From the NCBI RefSeq assembly GCF_017654505.1, contig NC_054536.1:30455970-30519969 (forward strand): a stretch of DNA of 64,000 nucleotides, given 5' to 3'. Shown one piece after another: positions 34,651 to 45,380 of this stretch (position 1 is the first letter of the stretch; every line of letters begins with the position of its first letter). Position numbers and translations under genes: made by a program. This DNA is from Polyodon spathula (Eukaryota; Chordata; Actinopteri; Acipenseriformes; Polyodontidae). Under the pieces are notes generated by a model, which did no database searches, had not been told where the DNA came from, and saw only the letters and a program-made list of their open reading frames with translations.

Positions 34651-35448
34651 TACATGTAGAAAGTAAAGTATTTATATAAGGTACCTAACTTAATGAGTTT
34701 CCTGGGCTTGATTCTTCGCTACCAGTTCATCAAGGAATGTTGCCATTTTGCCATTGAAAGTTGCTGATGGCAAAGTTCCTGTTTCTTTTGTTTAAAAAAA
34801 GTTATTTTTTTCAATTCTGAATGCTTTGTAGATAAATGGCATCTCTATTTCACAGGATTAAGAGTTGTGTTTGACAAAACCTCCTGCCAAATAATGCACT
34901 GGGGCTTTGGTCGTCCTCTGATCCAGTAAATGTAAATACCAGTGCTGATCCTGCAACCGTTACCTCGTGTAGCAAATTCATCTATCTGTTTCTAATGCAA
35001 CCTATTGCCCTCACTGAGTCGCAAATTTCACTCGACGTACATATAAAAAACACACCGGAATATGAAGATGAGGTGGTTGGGAAGCAATCTGAAAAATTTT
35101 TAAATTATTGGAGCGTGAACAGGATGTTACATATCACTTCTGGTGGGTTGTGTTGTGCAAGTTAAAAGGGACTGCTCTCACAGTCAATAGGATTTATAGC
35201 ATTTTGCTTAAATGGGACGCCATCAGAACAGACTGAACACATTATTTCCAGTAGTGTTAAGAGGATTTCCTTTTGGCATGAAGTCTTATGAGATATTAAC
35301 CCTTGCTGAATAAACCTATATAATAACATGGGGCTGAAATCAATCATTCACACTACAGTATATAAAGTTCACAAGTCAAACAAGAAAAATACTTGTTATT
35401 TCATACTATAAGCAGTTAACCTTTCCAAAAACGTATAATACATTAATA

Positions 35449-36041
35449 CAGTGCTACCCTGTTATAATGCAGTTGTCTGGGTCCATAATTAAGAGATTTG
35501 CTTCACCTTATAACGAATATTGGCATTTTTGTTCCCAAAATATTGTAACGTACAGTGGAAAAAGGAAGAAGACATACCTAATTTTAATCCACGGTTTATT
35601 GTGACAATGATACCCAGCCCGTTAGCCTGGGCCAGACCAAAAACAACTAACAGTCTTGCACTCTCACAGCAGCACACTCACACAGCAGCTCTAGTGCAGC
35701 ACATTGTTTTCCTAGAGAAGCTCTTTGGAGTCAATCTTATCAAGAAAACCTCTTAGTTTTTCTTCATCTTTTAGCCATCCACACAATGTAGATTCTGCAA
35801 CATTTATATCTTTTGAAACTGCTGCTTGAATTTCACCTTTTCTTACTCTGTCCGCTGCATCGAGTTTCATTTTAACAAAGATTTTCATTTTTTGCTGTTC
35901 TTTGCTTCGTACTGTATATCTGCAACGTTCACACAACGTTTGCGGGTCAAATTGCATTATGGGGGAAATGGGAGTCACAACCTTACTGTGTTGTAACCGA
36001 TTCCGCTCTACAATGGGTCGTGTTATAACGGGGTAGGACTA
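35449..36041 (-). mobile_element. internally deleted Tigger/pogo element keeping the DNA-binding domain
   Basis: The ends are inverted: CAGTGCTACCCTGTTATAA on the left, and on the right (complement) TAGTCCTACCCCGTTATAA, the typical Tigger/pogo terminus. TA lies outside on the left (35447-35448); the right flank is TG. The element is only 593 bp, against about 2-3 kb for autonomous copies. On the minus strand it retains the start of the transposase. Confidence 0.85.
35712..35978 (-). CDS. CENP-B-type helix-turn-helix fragment of a Tigger transposase
   Basis: An 88-codon open frame starts at ATG 35978 inside the Tigger derivative. Residues about 25-75 (KIFVKMKLDAADRVRKGEIQ, then AAVSKDINVAESTLCGWLKD) match the pattern of the N-terminal CENP-B/psq helix-turn-helix that binds the terminal repeats of pogo-family elements. 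The second CENP-B helix-turn-helix and the DDE catalytic domain are missing because of the internal deletion, and the frame ends KIDSKELL then stop. If translated it would bind DNA without cutting it. It lies on the same strand as the host gene, in its large intron. Confidence 0.7.
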   Translation of the reverse strand: MTPISPIMQFDPQTLCERCRYTVRSKEQQKMKIFVKMKLDAADRVRKGEIQAAVSKDINVAESTLCGWLKDEEKLRGFLDKIDSKELL

Positions 36042-36223
36042 TGATAGGGATATTCTTTCCCGGCATATTTTATATTGTTGAAAAATGGAAAGTACTAAAA
36101 CTGCTTTTAATGGTTCTTTTTTTGTTTGTTTGTTTTAAATTAGTCATTCCAGTCATTCCAGTTTGAATATGCAATGCACTGCGCTACTTTTATGCAGAAT
36201 GAAAAGGCTGGGACAGCCAGATT

Positions 36224-36254
<31 letters not shown>

Positions 36255-37515
36255 CCCCTTTCTTAACAGTGAACACAAGCAGTAGAATGATCACAGATTA
36301 GAAAGATGTGCATTTACGTGAATGTTAGATATAGATTTTTTTTTTGGTTGTTTAAATAATGCTGGCTAAAAAATAAATTTAAAAAAAAAGAAGTATGTAA
36401 TCGTCACAAGACAAATGTGTCCTCATACTGTGTAACTGTTATTTAGTTAACATTTGTTTCACATAAGAAAGATGTTGCAGTTAATGGCAGGACTGAGTAA
36501 AATTCCATTTAAATAAAAAACAAAACTAAACCCCCTACAAGAAGCTATCTTCGGCCAGCTTTCGGATAGCGCTTAGAGTGAACTCTGCGGGGGCAAAAAA
36601 GGGGGACATGATGCCAAGGGATAACTGTGCTCTAAGTATTTGTCTGTCGGGGCCGTACCATAAAATAAATTGAAAGAAATTGCGCATTTCTTTATTTATT
36701 TTTTGAACAGCGAGAGAAAAAAATACCTTTCTTTACTGAGAGCGACGTTTACTCGAGAGTAGCATCTATTAAAAAGATGATATCTGAGCGAGTCGTTAAT
36801 TTGAGGGAGGCATTAGTTTGATGGTGGCGTTAATTTGAAGTAATATGGTATATTAAAATACATGACAGAATAATGTTCTAATATAACTATAAGTCAAAGC
36901 CATAAGATTCAGTGTTTTCCCGTTTGTTTCTTAGCGTAAACAAGTTCTTGTGTCATGTTTTGTTTCTCTGTGCTGCTGAAAATGTCTCTGCCATTTTAAA
37001 ATGAAATGCCCCTCACACGAAAACAAAAAAACAAAAAATCAAGCAGGCGGTGAAATTCAGTTCCTATCCAATGATATGCGTTAACAAGCTATACAGCAAA
37101 TTATGGTGGTGCAGCAAGTCAAAGAAGCGAAGCCTGTTTTTTATGTTTTATCATGTTTACATGATCATGGGCCCAGAATGACACTTCAGTATGAGCGTCT
37201 TTACTCCACCACAAACTGTTTGTTGTGTTGCTTAAAACAACACATTTTGGGAGTTGTTTGTGGACCACCAGGGGTTTACTCACTGGCCACATGATCTACA
37301 GCACGAAGGATGTGGTATAGGGCTACTGGCACTTCCTGCATTCAAGTTCACTTCTGCTACAAGTACTATATGCAAAGATCGTTAGCTGATGGATGGATGT
37401 TGTGAACAGAATTAGTAACGGAAAGATAGTTTTGCAATGCTGAGAAAGCACTGCAACTGCTTTCAGCACAGCTACTTTATTATTTGAAGTGCTGATAACT
37501 CAATAAATCCCATCC
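36042..37515. other. intronic, no gene seen
   Basis: Poly-T at 36226-36254. The CpG-rich 36540-36860 stretch looks like an old repeat but I cannot place it. Confidence 0.45.
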
Positions 37516-37523
37516 CTTGTGTT

Positions 37524-37751
37524 TAGGGTTGCCACCTGGCCCCATAATTCCGGAACACTGAAACAGAACAGGATTTAGAAGTTGCCTTTAAACTGAAGGA
37601 AATCAACACCTGAACTGAGCCCTAAACCTTTGATAAATTGATTCTGGTGATGAATTATCTTGAGGCAGCATAACAATACAATAATAGCTTTTAACAAATG
37701 AAATAAATAAATAAGTACATCATCAATATTTATTTATTTTATTAATAGTTT

Positions 37752-37822
<71 letters not shown>

Positions 37823-38269
37823 AAAGTTTCTTTATAGTTTCTAATAGTATATCACCTTCTCCCACTGAAATCATTAATACTGAGCAGCTGTTCACTATTC
37901 CTGACGCCTGACAGCATGAACACTGGATCAGTGTTGTTATTTAATTGGGAGAGTCAATGTAAATTAGGGCTCTATATTACTAATTAATAGGATATAAATA
38001 GCATCTTTTAAATATTTAGAACTGAAATATAATTTTGTACAAAATAAAAATAAATATCTTGAATAAACCCACACACATGTTTATTCAAGATGCTTTTTTT
38101 TTATTTTGTAAGATTTGTATTATCACAGTGATTCGGATAATTAAGAAGCAGTATAAATTAAGTGTTTAGAGCTCAATTCACATGTTTATTGCTTTCAGTT
38201 TAAGGGCAACTTAAAAACCCTGCCCTGTCCCAAAGTGTTCCGGAATTATGGGGCCAGGTGGCAACCCTG
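37524..38269. mobile_element. non-autonomous hAT element with 8-bp target-site duplication
   Basis: The termini form a near-perfect inverted repeat of about 35 bp beginning (C/T)AGGGTTGCCACCTGGCC. Directly outside lie identical 8-bp copies of CTTGTGTT (37516-37523 and 38270-38277), diagnostic of hAT insertion. The interior has no open frame of note but carries a (TA)n microsatellite (37757-37820) and a hairpin (38056-38090, arms ATCTTGAATAAAC). Confidence 0.9.
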
Positions 38270-38289
38270 CTTGTGTTACAATGAGATTT

Positions 38290-41200
38290 GATTTGTAAAT
38301 TCATACACACAAAAGAAAATTCACCACAAAATGTATAAAAACTGTTGCTTTGTGGTTTTCTTTGTTCTAAGGGAAGGGTTATTGGTAGAGTAAGTTATAA
38401 TTGGGTGCTTAAGTTAATGTCTTCCTAATCGAAATCCTCAGAACTCAAGTAAACAGGGTGTTATCCACACTATATTTAGACTTCAGTGAAGTACTCCTCA
38501 AGCATAGTTAGACATGTTCTTTTTATGAGGGTCAAGTCCTAGTTATTACTCCTTTCATTGATACTTTGATAAACAATTGTTTGTAAGTGATACTGAATAT
38601 AAAATGCATAAAAAGGTGTGAAATACTGAGCTGAAGCTTAGTGTTGAAAATCTATGGGTTTTTTTCAATTCATATTTAATTAGTTGGTTGTAAAATGCCT
38701 GAAGAGTTTCACAGAACAAGGCAAAAGTTTCAATTTTTACAACAACACACAATAGTTTGCTGTTTAAAGCTGTAGCTTCATTACAGTAACTGTAGGTCTG
38801 ACAGAACAGTATTAAAAAGCAGCACTCTGCTTCATGCTGATTTCAGGGTCCATCTAGAATTCCCATATACTTAGTCAAAATACAAAGGTAAAACTTCTAA
38901 AGAAACTAAGTGAAGGAGACAAAGGTTTTGCATTGTGTTCTTTTCAGTATAGTGATGAAGCTTTTACCTCTAATACGTTTAAGAGGCTCTCTAAGCTCTC
39001 TGTGATGGACTTTGCAAAATGAAAAAAGTAGCATGGCATAGTCGGTGTATTAAACCTTTCTTATAATGTTGCAGCTTCAGGTGATTCTCAACGAGAACAA
39101 AAGGCATTCAAAGTTAAACTGCGTAAGGACGACGGGAGCAGTTAAGACGAGACACCAAAGCTAATGAATACGTTGCATGGATCTAAAAAGCTAAGGGGCC
39201 ATACCTGTAAAGGCAAATGGCCTAAGTTTACAACAAGTACTCAAGGTCGGTCAAGCTCAAACCAACAGTGTGCGTGGCTCCCTTTTCTCACAAAAAGGGA
39301 CCAGTATGACTCCAGATATAACAAGTAGTGGTCTTCAAATCTTCTAGATTAATACCAACTTCTATTAAAAAAAAATGTAAAAATTACATTATAAAAAAAA
39401 AAAAAACAACCTTCCAATGGCATTTTCATAGAAGTAAAACAATATTGGCTCATTACTTAAATTAACCTAAATTAAATTTGGTGTGTAATAACTGTCTACT
39501 CTGGACGGGGGAATCATTGCTCTTCCAGAATACGCCTGATTGACTTCGACACAAAAATGAAAAAGGCAAAACTGAAGCTTAATTGTAATGTAGGAATTAG
39601 CAGATTTTTTGTATTATTATAATGTGTTTGTGACCCCCGGGCTAAGCTTTGTTAGTGTTTAATTCCAATGCAAAAATGTCACTGCTGGATCATTATGTTA
39701 CATTTCATTACAATTTATCACATTGTGAACACTACGTGACAACAAGAGATTAGTCTGAAACCAGAGCCCTTCATTTAAAAAAAAAACTTTTTAAAAAGGG
39801 AAGGAAAGGGAAGGGCACATAAACTAAAGTATTAAACAGATGGCTTTCCAGAAATGAACAACCTGAAATAAAGAACATAAGAAAATGTTGGAAATAAGAA
39901 CATAGAAAAGGCTGATTTTATGTTGAATTTGAATTTACTTAAATTCCTATTGCCAGCTCAGCTTGAATTTAAATAAATCTTCCAAAACACACACAAAAAA
40001 GTATGAGTAGATAAATATTTGTAATGTAAAATGCAGTAATACAAAGAGATGTAAAAATATAGTCAAATGCTTCATCCATGGAAAAAAAAAACCCAAAACA
40101 AGTAATGACCTAGCATAAAGATATATCTTGAGTTCTCGTAATTTGTTTCAATGACCATGTTTTTGTTATGGCTAAAATCATTTAAATATTTTAAATACAG
40201 TAGTTTCCAAACTGAAGTCTTGTATTATCAAGAATAATAAAAGCCAGACTATTGCCCCAGTGTCTTAATAAAATGCGTGCTAAAAGCATATGTAGACTGA
40301 ATTCCCAAATAACTGAACTGAAATATTACTGAAAACATGTATAGTACACTGCAGGCCACCATCTGAAAGGAAGAGCACACTAAAGCAGAACTGTGGCAAA
40401 AAGCCCTGCTTTAGAGGCTCAGCTGAGCAGCTTTGTTAATCTTATTCAGGTTTCAGGTCTTAGAAAGGTTAATACTTGAAAGGGAACCACTTTAAACCAA
40501 TGATATCCAACAAGGAAGCCACTGAGATGTGCGTTCACATACACATCTTCAGTTTGACAGCTCTGGGGCCACTCATGAGAATGCTGTAGGAAAACATTTT
40601 TCTTGAGTGTCAGCGGTGTAATATCAACCACATACAGTACACTGAGTTAGTGAGAAGCTTGACCTCGCTGCATTACACAGGGGTGCGCTACGGGTCCCTT
40701 GCGAAGCACAAAGGAATGGGGTTTAGGGCCCAGCAGAGCTTCAAGGTTCAGCTTTTGGGTTAGGATTGGGGTGATTGTTTTTTTTTTTTTTTTTGTTATA
40801 GATCCAAAGCAGGGAACCTATCTGCTGAACTTGATGTTGTGGCATTTTTTACCTTGATGGTTTGCTTTGTACTGTCTGAACACACTGAGCAGCACAGATT
40901 TAATGCATAGCAATAGAGAAAGAAACTGGAAGGTTGATTTGATCAACTATATACCCCAGCAGGACACAGAGCTGGATGTTGGGTACTATAACCATTATTT
41001 AGTGAGGCTATTATGATGCTATGATGACATTTTCTGCATTAACACTGTTTCGTACACTCCTTTTACTCTAAAACGACATTCTGTTTTCATATTGCATGCC
41101 TCAAATTGGGATTATTTCCAATACAATTTGAAAAAAAAAGTTTGTTTGTCCTATTCTTAATTAAGTTGGGTGGTGGCAGCAAATTAGATCCCTGGCCAGG

Positions 41201-41320
41201 GTTTATACTAACTAAAAGCAACTCTAAAATGAACACTCTGGAGGCAGGCTGTTTATCTGGCTTTTCTGGAAGGCAAGCAAATCCTATGAGGTGCAAACAC
41301 CCGACTGGAGAGACCAATCC
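38290..41320. other. intronic, no gene seen
   Basis: AT-rich sequence with homopolymer runs only. Confidence 0.5.
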
Positions 41321-41324
41321 TACC

Positions 41325-41690
41325 AGCAACAGCACCCTAACCCCACTCCTAATCTCAATCCTACCTGCAGCAGCACCCTAACCCTACTCCTCATCTCAAT
41401 CCTACCAGCAGAAGCACCCTAACCCCACTCCTAATCTCAATCCTACCAGCAGCAGCACCCTAACCCCACTCCTAATCTCAATTCTACCAGCAGCAGCACC
41501 CTAACCCCACTCCTAATCTCAATCCTACCAGCAGCAGCACCCTAACCCCACTCCTAATCTCAATCCTATCAGCAACAGCACCCTAACCCCACTCCTAATC
41601 TCAATCCTACCAGCAACAGCACCCTAACCCCACTCCTAATCTCAATCCTACCAGCAGCAGCACCCTAACTCCACTCTTACCAGCAGTAGC
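41325..41690. repeat. 41-bp minisatellite with telomere-like core
   Basis: About nine tandem copies of a 41-bp unit, each with CAGCACCCTAACCCCACTCC and a CTAATCTCAATCCTACCAGC part. Units start at 41331 and recur every 41 bases up to about 41659. The CCCTAACCC core resembles the vertebrate telomere unit. Confidence 0.95.
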
Positions 41691-41817
41691 AGCCCTTCCA
41701 TGCTTTGTGGGCCACTGTGTCTCAGAGGCTAGAACACTGAAACATAACATCCTCTACTAAAAATCTAGGTTCTAATATTATTTCTACTGGCTGCAGCAGC
41801 TGCTGGAAAATAAACTA

Positions 41818-42299
41818 TAGCCCATTTCACACTGGCATGCTTTAGCTGGGTCAGGACCGGCTGTCATGCAGGTCGTCTGATTTCACACTGCTTTTGATAA
41901 AGCAGGATTGACCTGGGTGACAGACGCAAGTGCACAATACGCGTATCAATGCCCAGGAAGCAGCTTGTTACGGACCCTTCCATCCACGCTTCTCTGGATT
42001 GAGCCGTCGGCCCAAGTGTTGATGAGCAACACGAACAGTCATCAAGCATTTTGTCTCGCTCAACACAGGTCAAAGCTTGTCAACCCACATCCTGAGGTTG
42101 GTCGCTGGGAGCTGGGTTAACACCCGGTAGTGACAGGAGACACCTCGTGGTGGCTTACAGTGCTGTGGCCGGATCTCCTAGTGACACGGACGCTGCGTAC
42201 CACCCAGGTACGTGGTTTCACACTACGCAGAATTGTGACCCGAGTAGCAAGAACCCGGGTCCGAACCCGGTTAGGAGTGCCAGTGTGAAAGAGGCTGAA
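41818..42299. mobile_element. non-autonomous DNA transposon with TTTCACACTGGCA ends
   Basis: Left end CCCATTTCACACTGGCATGC and right end (complement) CCTCTTTCACACTGGCACTC share a 13-bp inverted core. The interior is GC- and CpG-rich compared with the host intron and contains GGGTTAACACCCGG and AACCCGGGTCC motifs but no long frame. The superfamily is uncertain; target duplication is not clear. Confidence 0.65.
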
Positions 42300-43030
42300 G
42301 AGCATCACAGAAGTGTTGTGATTAAATACACGATCCTCAATGCAACTTTAATGACATTTACGAACAACAGCAAAACTTCACCACTACTGTATGACAAAAA
42401 ACATATAAAGTCTTTGCTACAGCAAAACTGCATCTAACAATGTCCCATTATACATTAAATACTTGTATTTCTATGTAACACTTTTGTCTATTTAAAAATG
42501 ATCTTCAGAATTATTTGATTAAATCATCTGTTTCTGGTTCAGCAATCAACTATCGATGATAAAATAGAGATTGATTATTTTTAACTGTAATATTTTTACA
42601 AAGAAGTTGAAATAAGCCACCATAAAATGTTTACAAATTATTAAAACAGGTTGTTTATTACTTTGTGGCTGCAGGGATTGCAGTAAATGTGGCTTGACTT
42701 TAAAATAAATTATGCATTCTTGTTAAGGGAACAGTCAGAACAAAATAAAAAGGGTAATACAAGACTGTATTTACACTGAAAAATATATAAATGATTATCG
42801 CTAATGAGTCGTTAAGGAAGGTCAGTTACTGAGGTTGATTTCAACCACCCATTTCCATTACATGTAAACTTGGTTGCTTTTCTGGAAGGAGAATCCTCCC
42901 ATAACCAATACGTCATCAGCAGCCACATAAAAGCTCTGTGTACTATTGATTCTTGTCGCTTCTTTTTGTTTCGGCCTCCATCCTCTCCAGCCACCACCTC
43001 ACAGCATGCCTCGTCCCGGGGGGAGGTGGC

Positions 43031-43155
43031 TCATAGCCACTTCTTATCTGCGGCACTGGGATGCATGTATCTGTTCATGTATTTCCAGCCGGCCTCACGC
43101 AGGTAGCCGTCGGGCACCCGCAGATGAGACCTCCGGCCAAATTTATATTTCACTC
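43031..43155 (-). other. short CpG-rich open block of unknown origin
   Basis: The minus strand reads about 40 codons ending in TGA at 43031, including RRSHLRVPDGYLREAGWKYM and NRYMHPSAADKKWL. Composition is protein-like and differs from the surroundings. A CACTCAG before it could serve as acceptor. I do not recognise it: it could be a stray exon, a retrocopy fragment or a transposon ORF end. Confidence 0.25.
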
Positions 43156-43489
43156 GGGCACTGAGTGCCCTTCACAGTCTCAAATCATCTGCAATTGCAA
43201 TCGCTATCATCATCATTCAGTGCCATTCATTTAAGCAGATTCTCTGTGCTGAATTAGTATTTACATCAAGTGCCAGTGCTGAAATTTTTCTCTACATATG
43301 GTTTGAATTATACAGAGCAAGGACACTGTTTTAAATAATTTAACAGTTAAAGTTTTAGGAATAAGAGATTGCACTCCCTGTGTAAAAAAATAAATAAAGC
43401 CTGTGAAACTTTAAAACCATGGTCATCCCCCCCCCCCCCCTTTTTTTTTGTTTACAGGGGATGCATTCACACTGTATTGCGTGAACATA

Positions 43490-43506
43490 GGGTTAGGGTT
43501 AGGGTT
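43490..43506. repeat. interstitial telomeric repeat (TTAGGG)
   Basis: GGGTTA repeated nearly three times, preceded by poly-C/poly-T at 43429-43449. Confidence 0.85.
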
Positions 43507-43704
43507 CAGCCATTGTGAATTAGTTGCTATTTGTTGATCACCAATTATCAAAAAACATTCTATGGAATAAAAGCTGAACATCACAATTTCACTTTGATAA
43601 AGATCTAGTTTTGTGCTGCGATGGGACAGTGCGGTGAAACGAGAAGACCGGCATCTGTGGTAGCGAGTCTAAGCCTCTTTCTGCGCACACACACACATTT
43701 CCAG

Positions 43705-43875
43705 GTGATAAGGCAGCTGATGAAGCTTAGCTCCCCTAGTGCTGGATGCAGCCCCATGGGCACACCGTCTCACCACTGTGCACACGCACACTCCCTCACA
43801 AGCATGTTGTCAGGAAATGCCTCCATGCACATCAAGACTATGGACAGGAACTGCTTGGAGTTTCTCCATCAAGAG
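43705..43875 (+). other. weak exon-like block
   Basis: Plus strand: CATTTCCAG acceptor, 57 open codons beginning VIRQLMKLSSPSAGCSPMG, then GAG|GTCTTC donor-like end. There is no domain or partner exon; the opposite strand is also partly open. It lies within an intron of the minus-strand gene. Confidence 0.15.
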
Positions 43876-44836
43876 GTCTTCATTGTTGGGGCCCTTATAT
43901 AATAAAATACGGGAAGCGATCTCAGTTCAGAATAAGCTACACCCGGGAACATAATCGCAAAGTTACATGAAATTCATTTTGAAGCAGGGGCAGGGGATAG
44001 AGGGAAAACAATGATTCACGTAAATAAATATAATAAATAATAATGAAAAACAAAATAAAAAAACATAGCTTTTTGAAAAAAATACTGCCATAACAGACAT
44101 TTAAACATCCAATTATCTTTAACTCTGCAGCCCCAGTTCCCATACAATGGGACAAGAAGTGTGTCATAGTTCCAGTTTCTTCCTGTTGAGAGTAAGTTCC
44201 CATTTCCAAGAGGAGCAGTAGCAACTGGTAATAATGTACTGTTGAATTCATTCAAGCCCAAGCACAGCCACACTTGACACCATACATTTCACAATGACAA
44301 GCTGCTCTCAGCACACATATTAATAGCATTCAATAATCCTTCATGTTTTCTGTCAACATCCTCATGCTTGATTAAGTTCTTAAGGCATTAAGTCTTGTTG
44401 GATTTGCTCCGTATGACTATCTATTCAGAGACATCAAGGATGTGCTGTAATAAATGATACAGGATCAGAAGCAAGCATTTCAGACAGGGTGGTAACACCA
44501 GCACAGCAACAAATATATAGACCTACCACAACAGGCCAGTACTAGGCTTGTTAATGGCAATGCAATCTGTTTCTGAATTATTTTATTGTTTCCTTGGCCC
44601 CTTTGATTGTGGTGCTCTCTAGTGCACTGTCCTGGATTCCTGTCTTGTCAGATCAGAGGGCTGGACCTGGTCAGTATACATTAATAAGTAAGACACCATG
44701 ACTTGAATTCTAGCACACTCAAGAGTGTATGTTATTGAATGTCTTTACCAAGTTTCTTCACAAGCAAATAACTGGTTCTATGGATGTAACTAAAGAAAAA
44801 GTGTGAGTTACTATAGGTACATGGATACTACATGGA

Positions 44837-45380
44837 TAACACTGTGTAACACAATTTTTGTTCCTGGGTAGTAAGTGTTATTTCCTAATTGCTTATGCCT
44901 CAAAAGTATAGAAAATGGCTATTATTCCCCACAGACTTTGCTTTTGTGACCAGGACAGTGATATTTCAAAATATCACTATTTCCAATGGGAAAACGGGCA
45001 AATGTGTGTCTTTTTGTTCACATAAAGTCAGAAAAAAACAACATCCTGAATTGAATCCTGAATACAGTATAATCGTAAATCTCGAAAAACTACTCACTTC
45101 TAAATCTTTTGTAGTCATTTTTGTGTTACTTTAGTATAAATACATGTTAATTTGGATTCATATGTTGTTTTTTTTCTGACTTTATGTGAACGAAAAGATA
45201 CACATTTGCCCGTTTTCCCATTGGAAATAGTGATATTTTTAAATATCACTGTCCTGGTCACAAAAGCAAAGTTTGTGGGGAATAACAGCCATTTTCTATA
45301 CTTTTGAGGCATAAGCAATTAGGAAATAACACTTATTACCCATGAACAAAAAAAAAAATAATAATTGTTACACAGTGTAA
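44837..45380. mobile_element. fold-back element with arms over 200 bp
   Basis: The left arm (about 44837-45045) and right arm (about 45165-45380) are inverted copies of each other at high identity, separated by about 120 bases. Outer ends read TAACACTGTGTAAC and, on the other strand, TTACACTGTGTAAC. Because of the symmetry the same 50-residue nonsense frame appears on both strands. Such a sequence can form a very long hairpin in DNA or, if transcribed as part of the intron, in RNA. Confidence 0.9.

Noticed and set aside
41325..41690. Possible CRISPR-like array
   Set aside because: Units are contiguous 41-bp tandem copies without unique spacers, in eukaryotic DNA: a minisatellite.
45115..45318. 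Open frame repeated on the opposite strand (44889-45134)
   Set aside because: Reflects the inverted arms of the fold-back element, not two genes.
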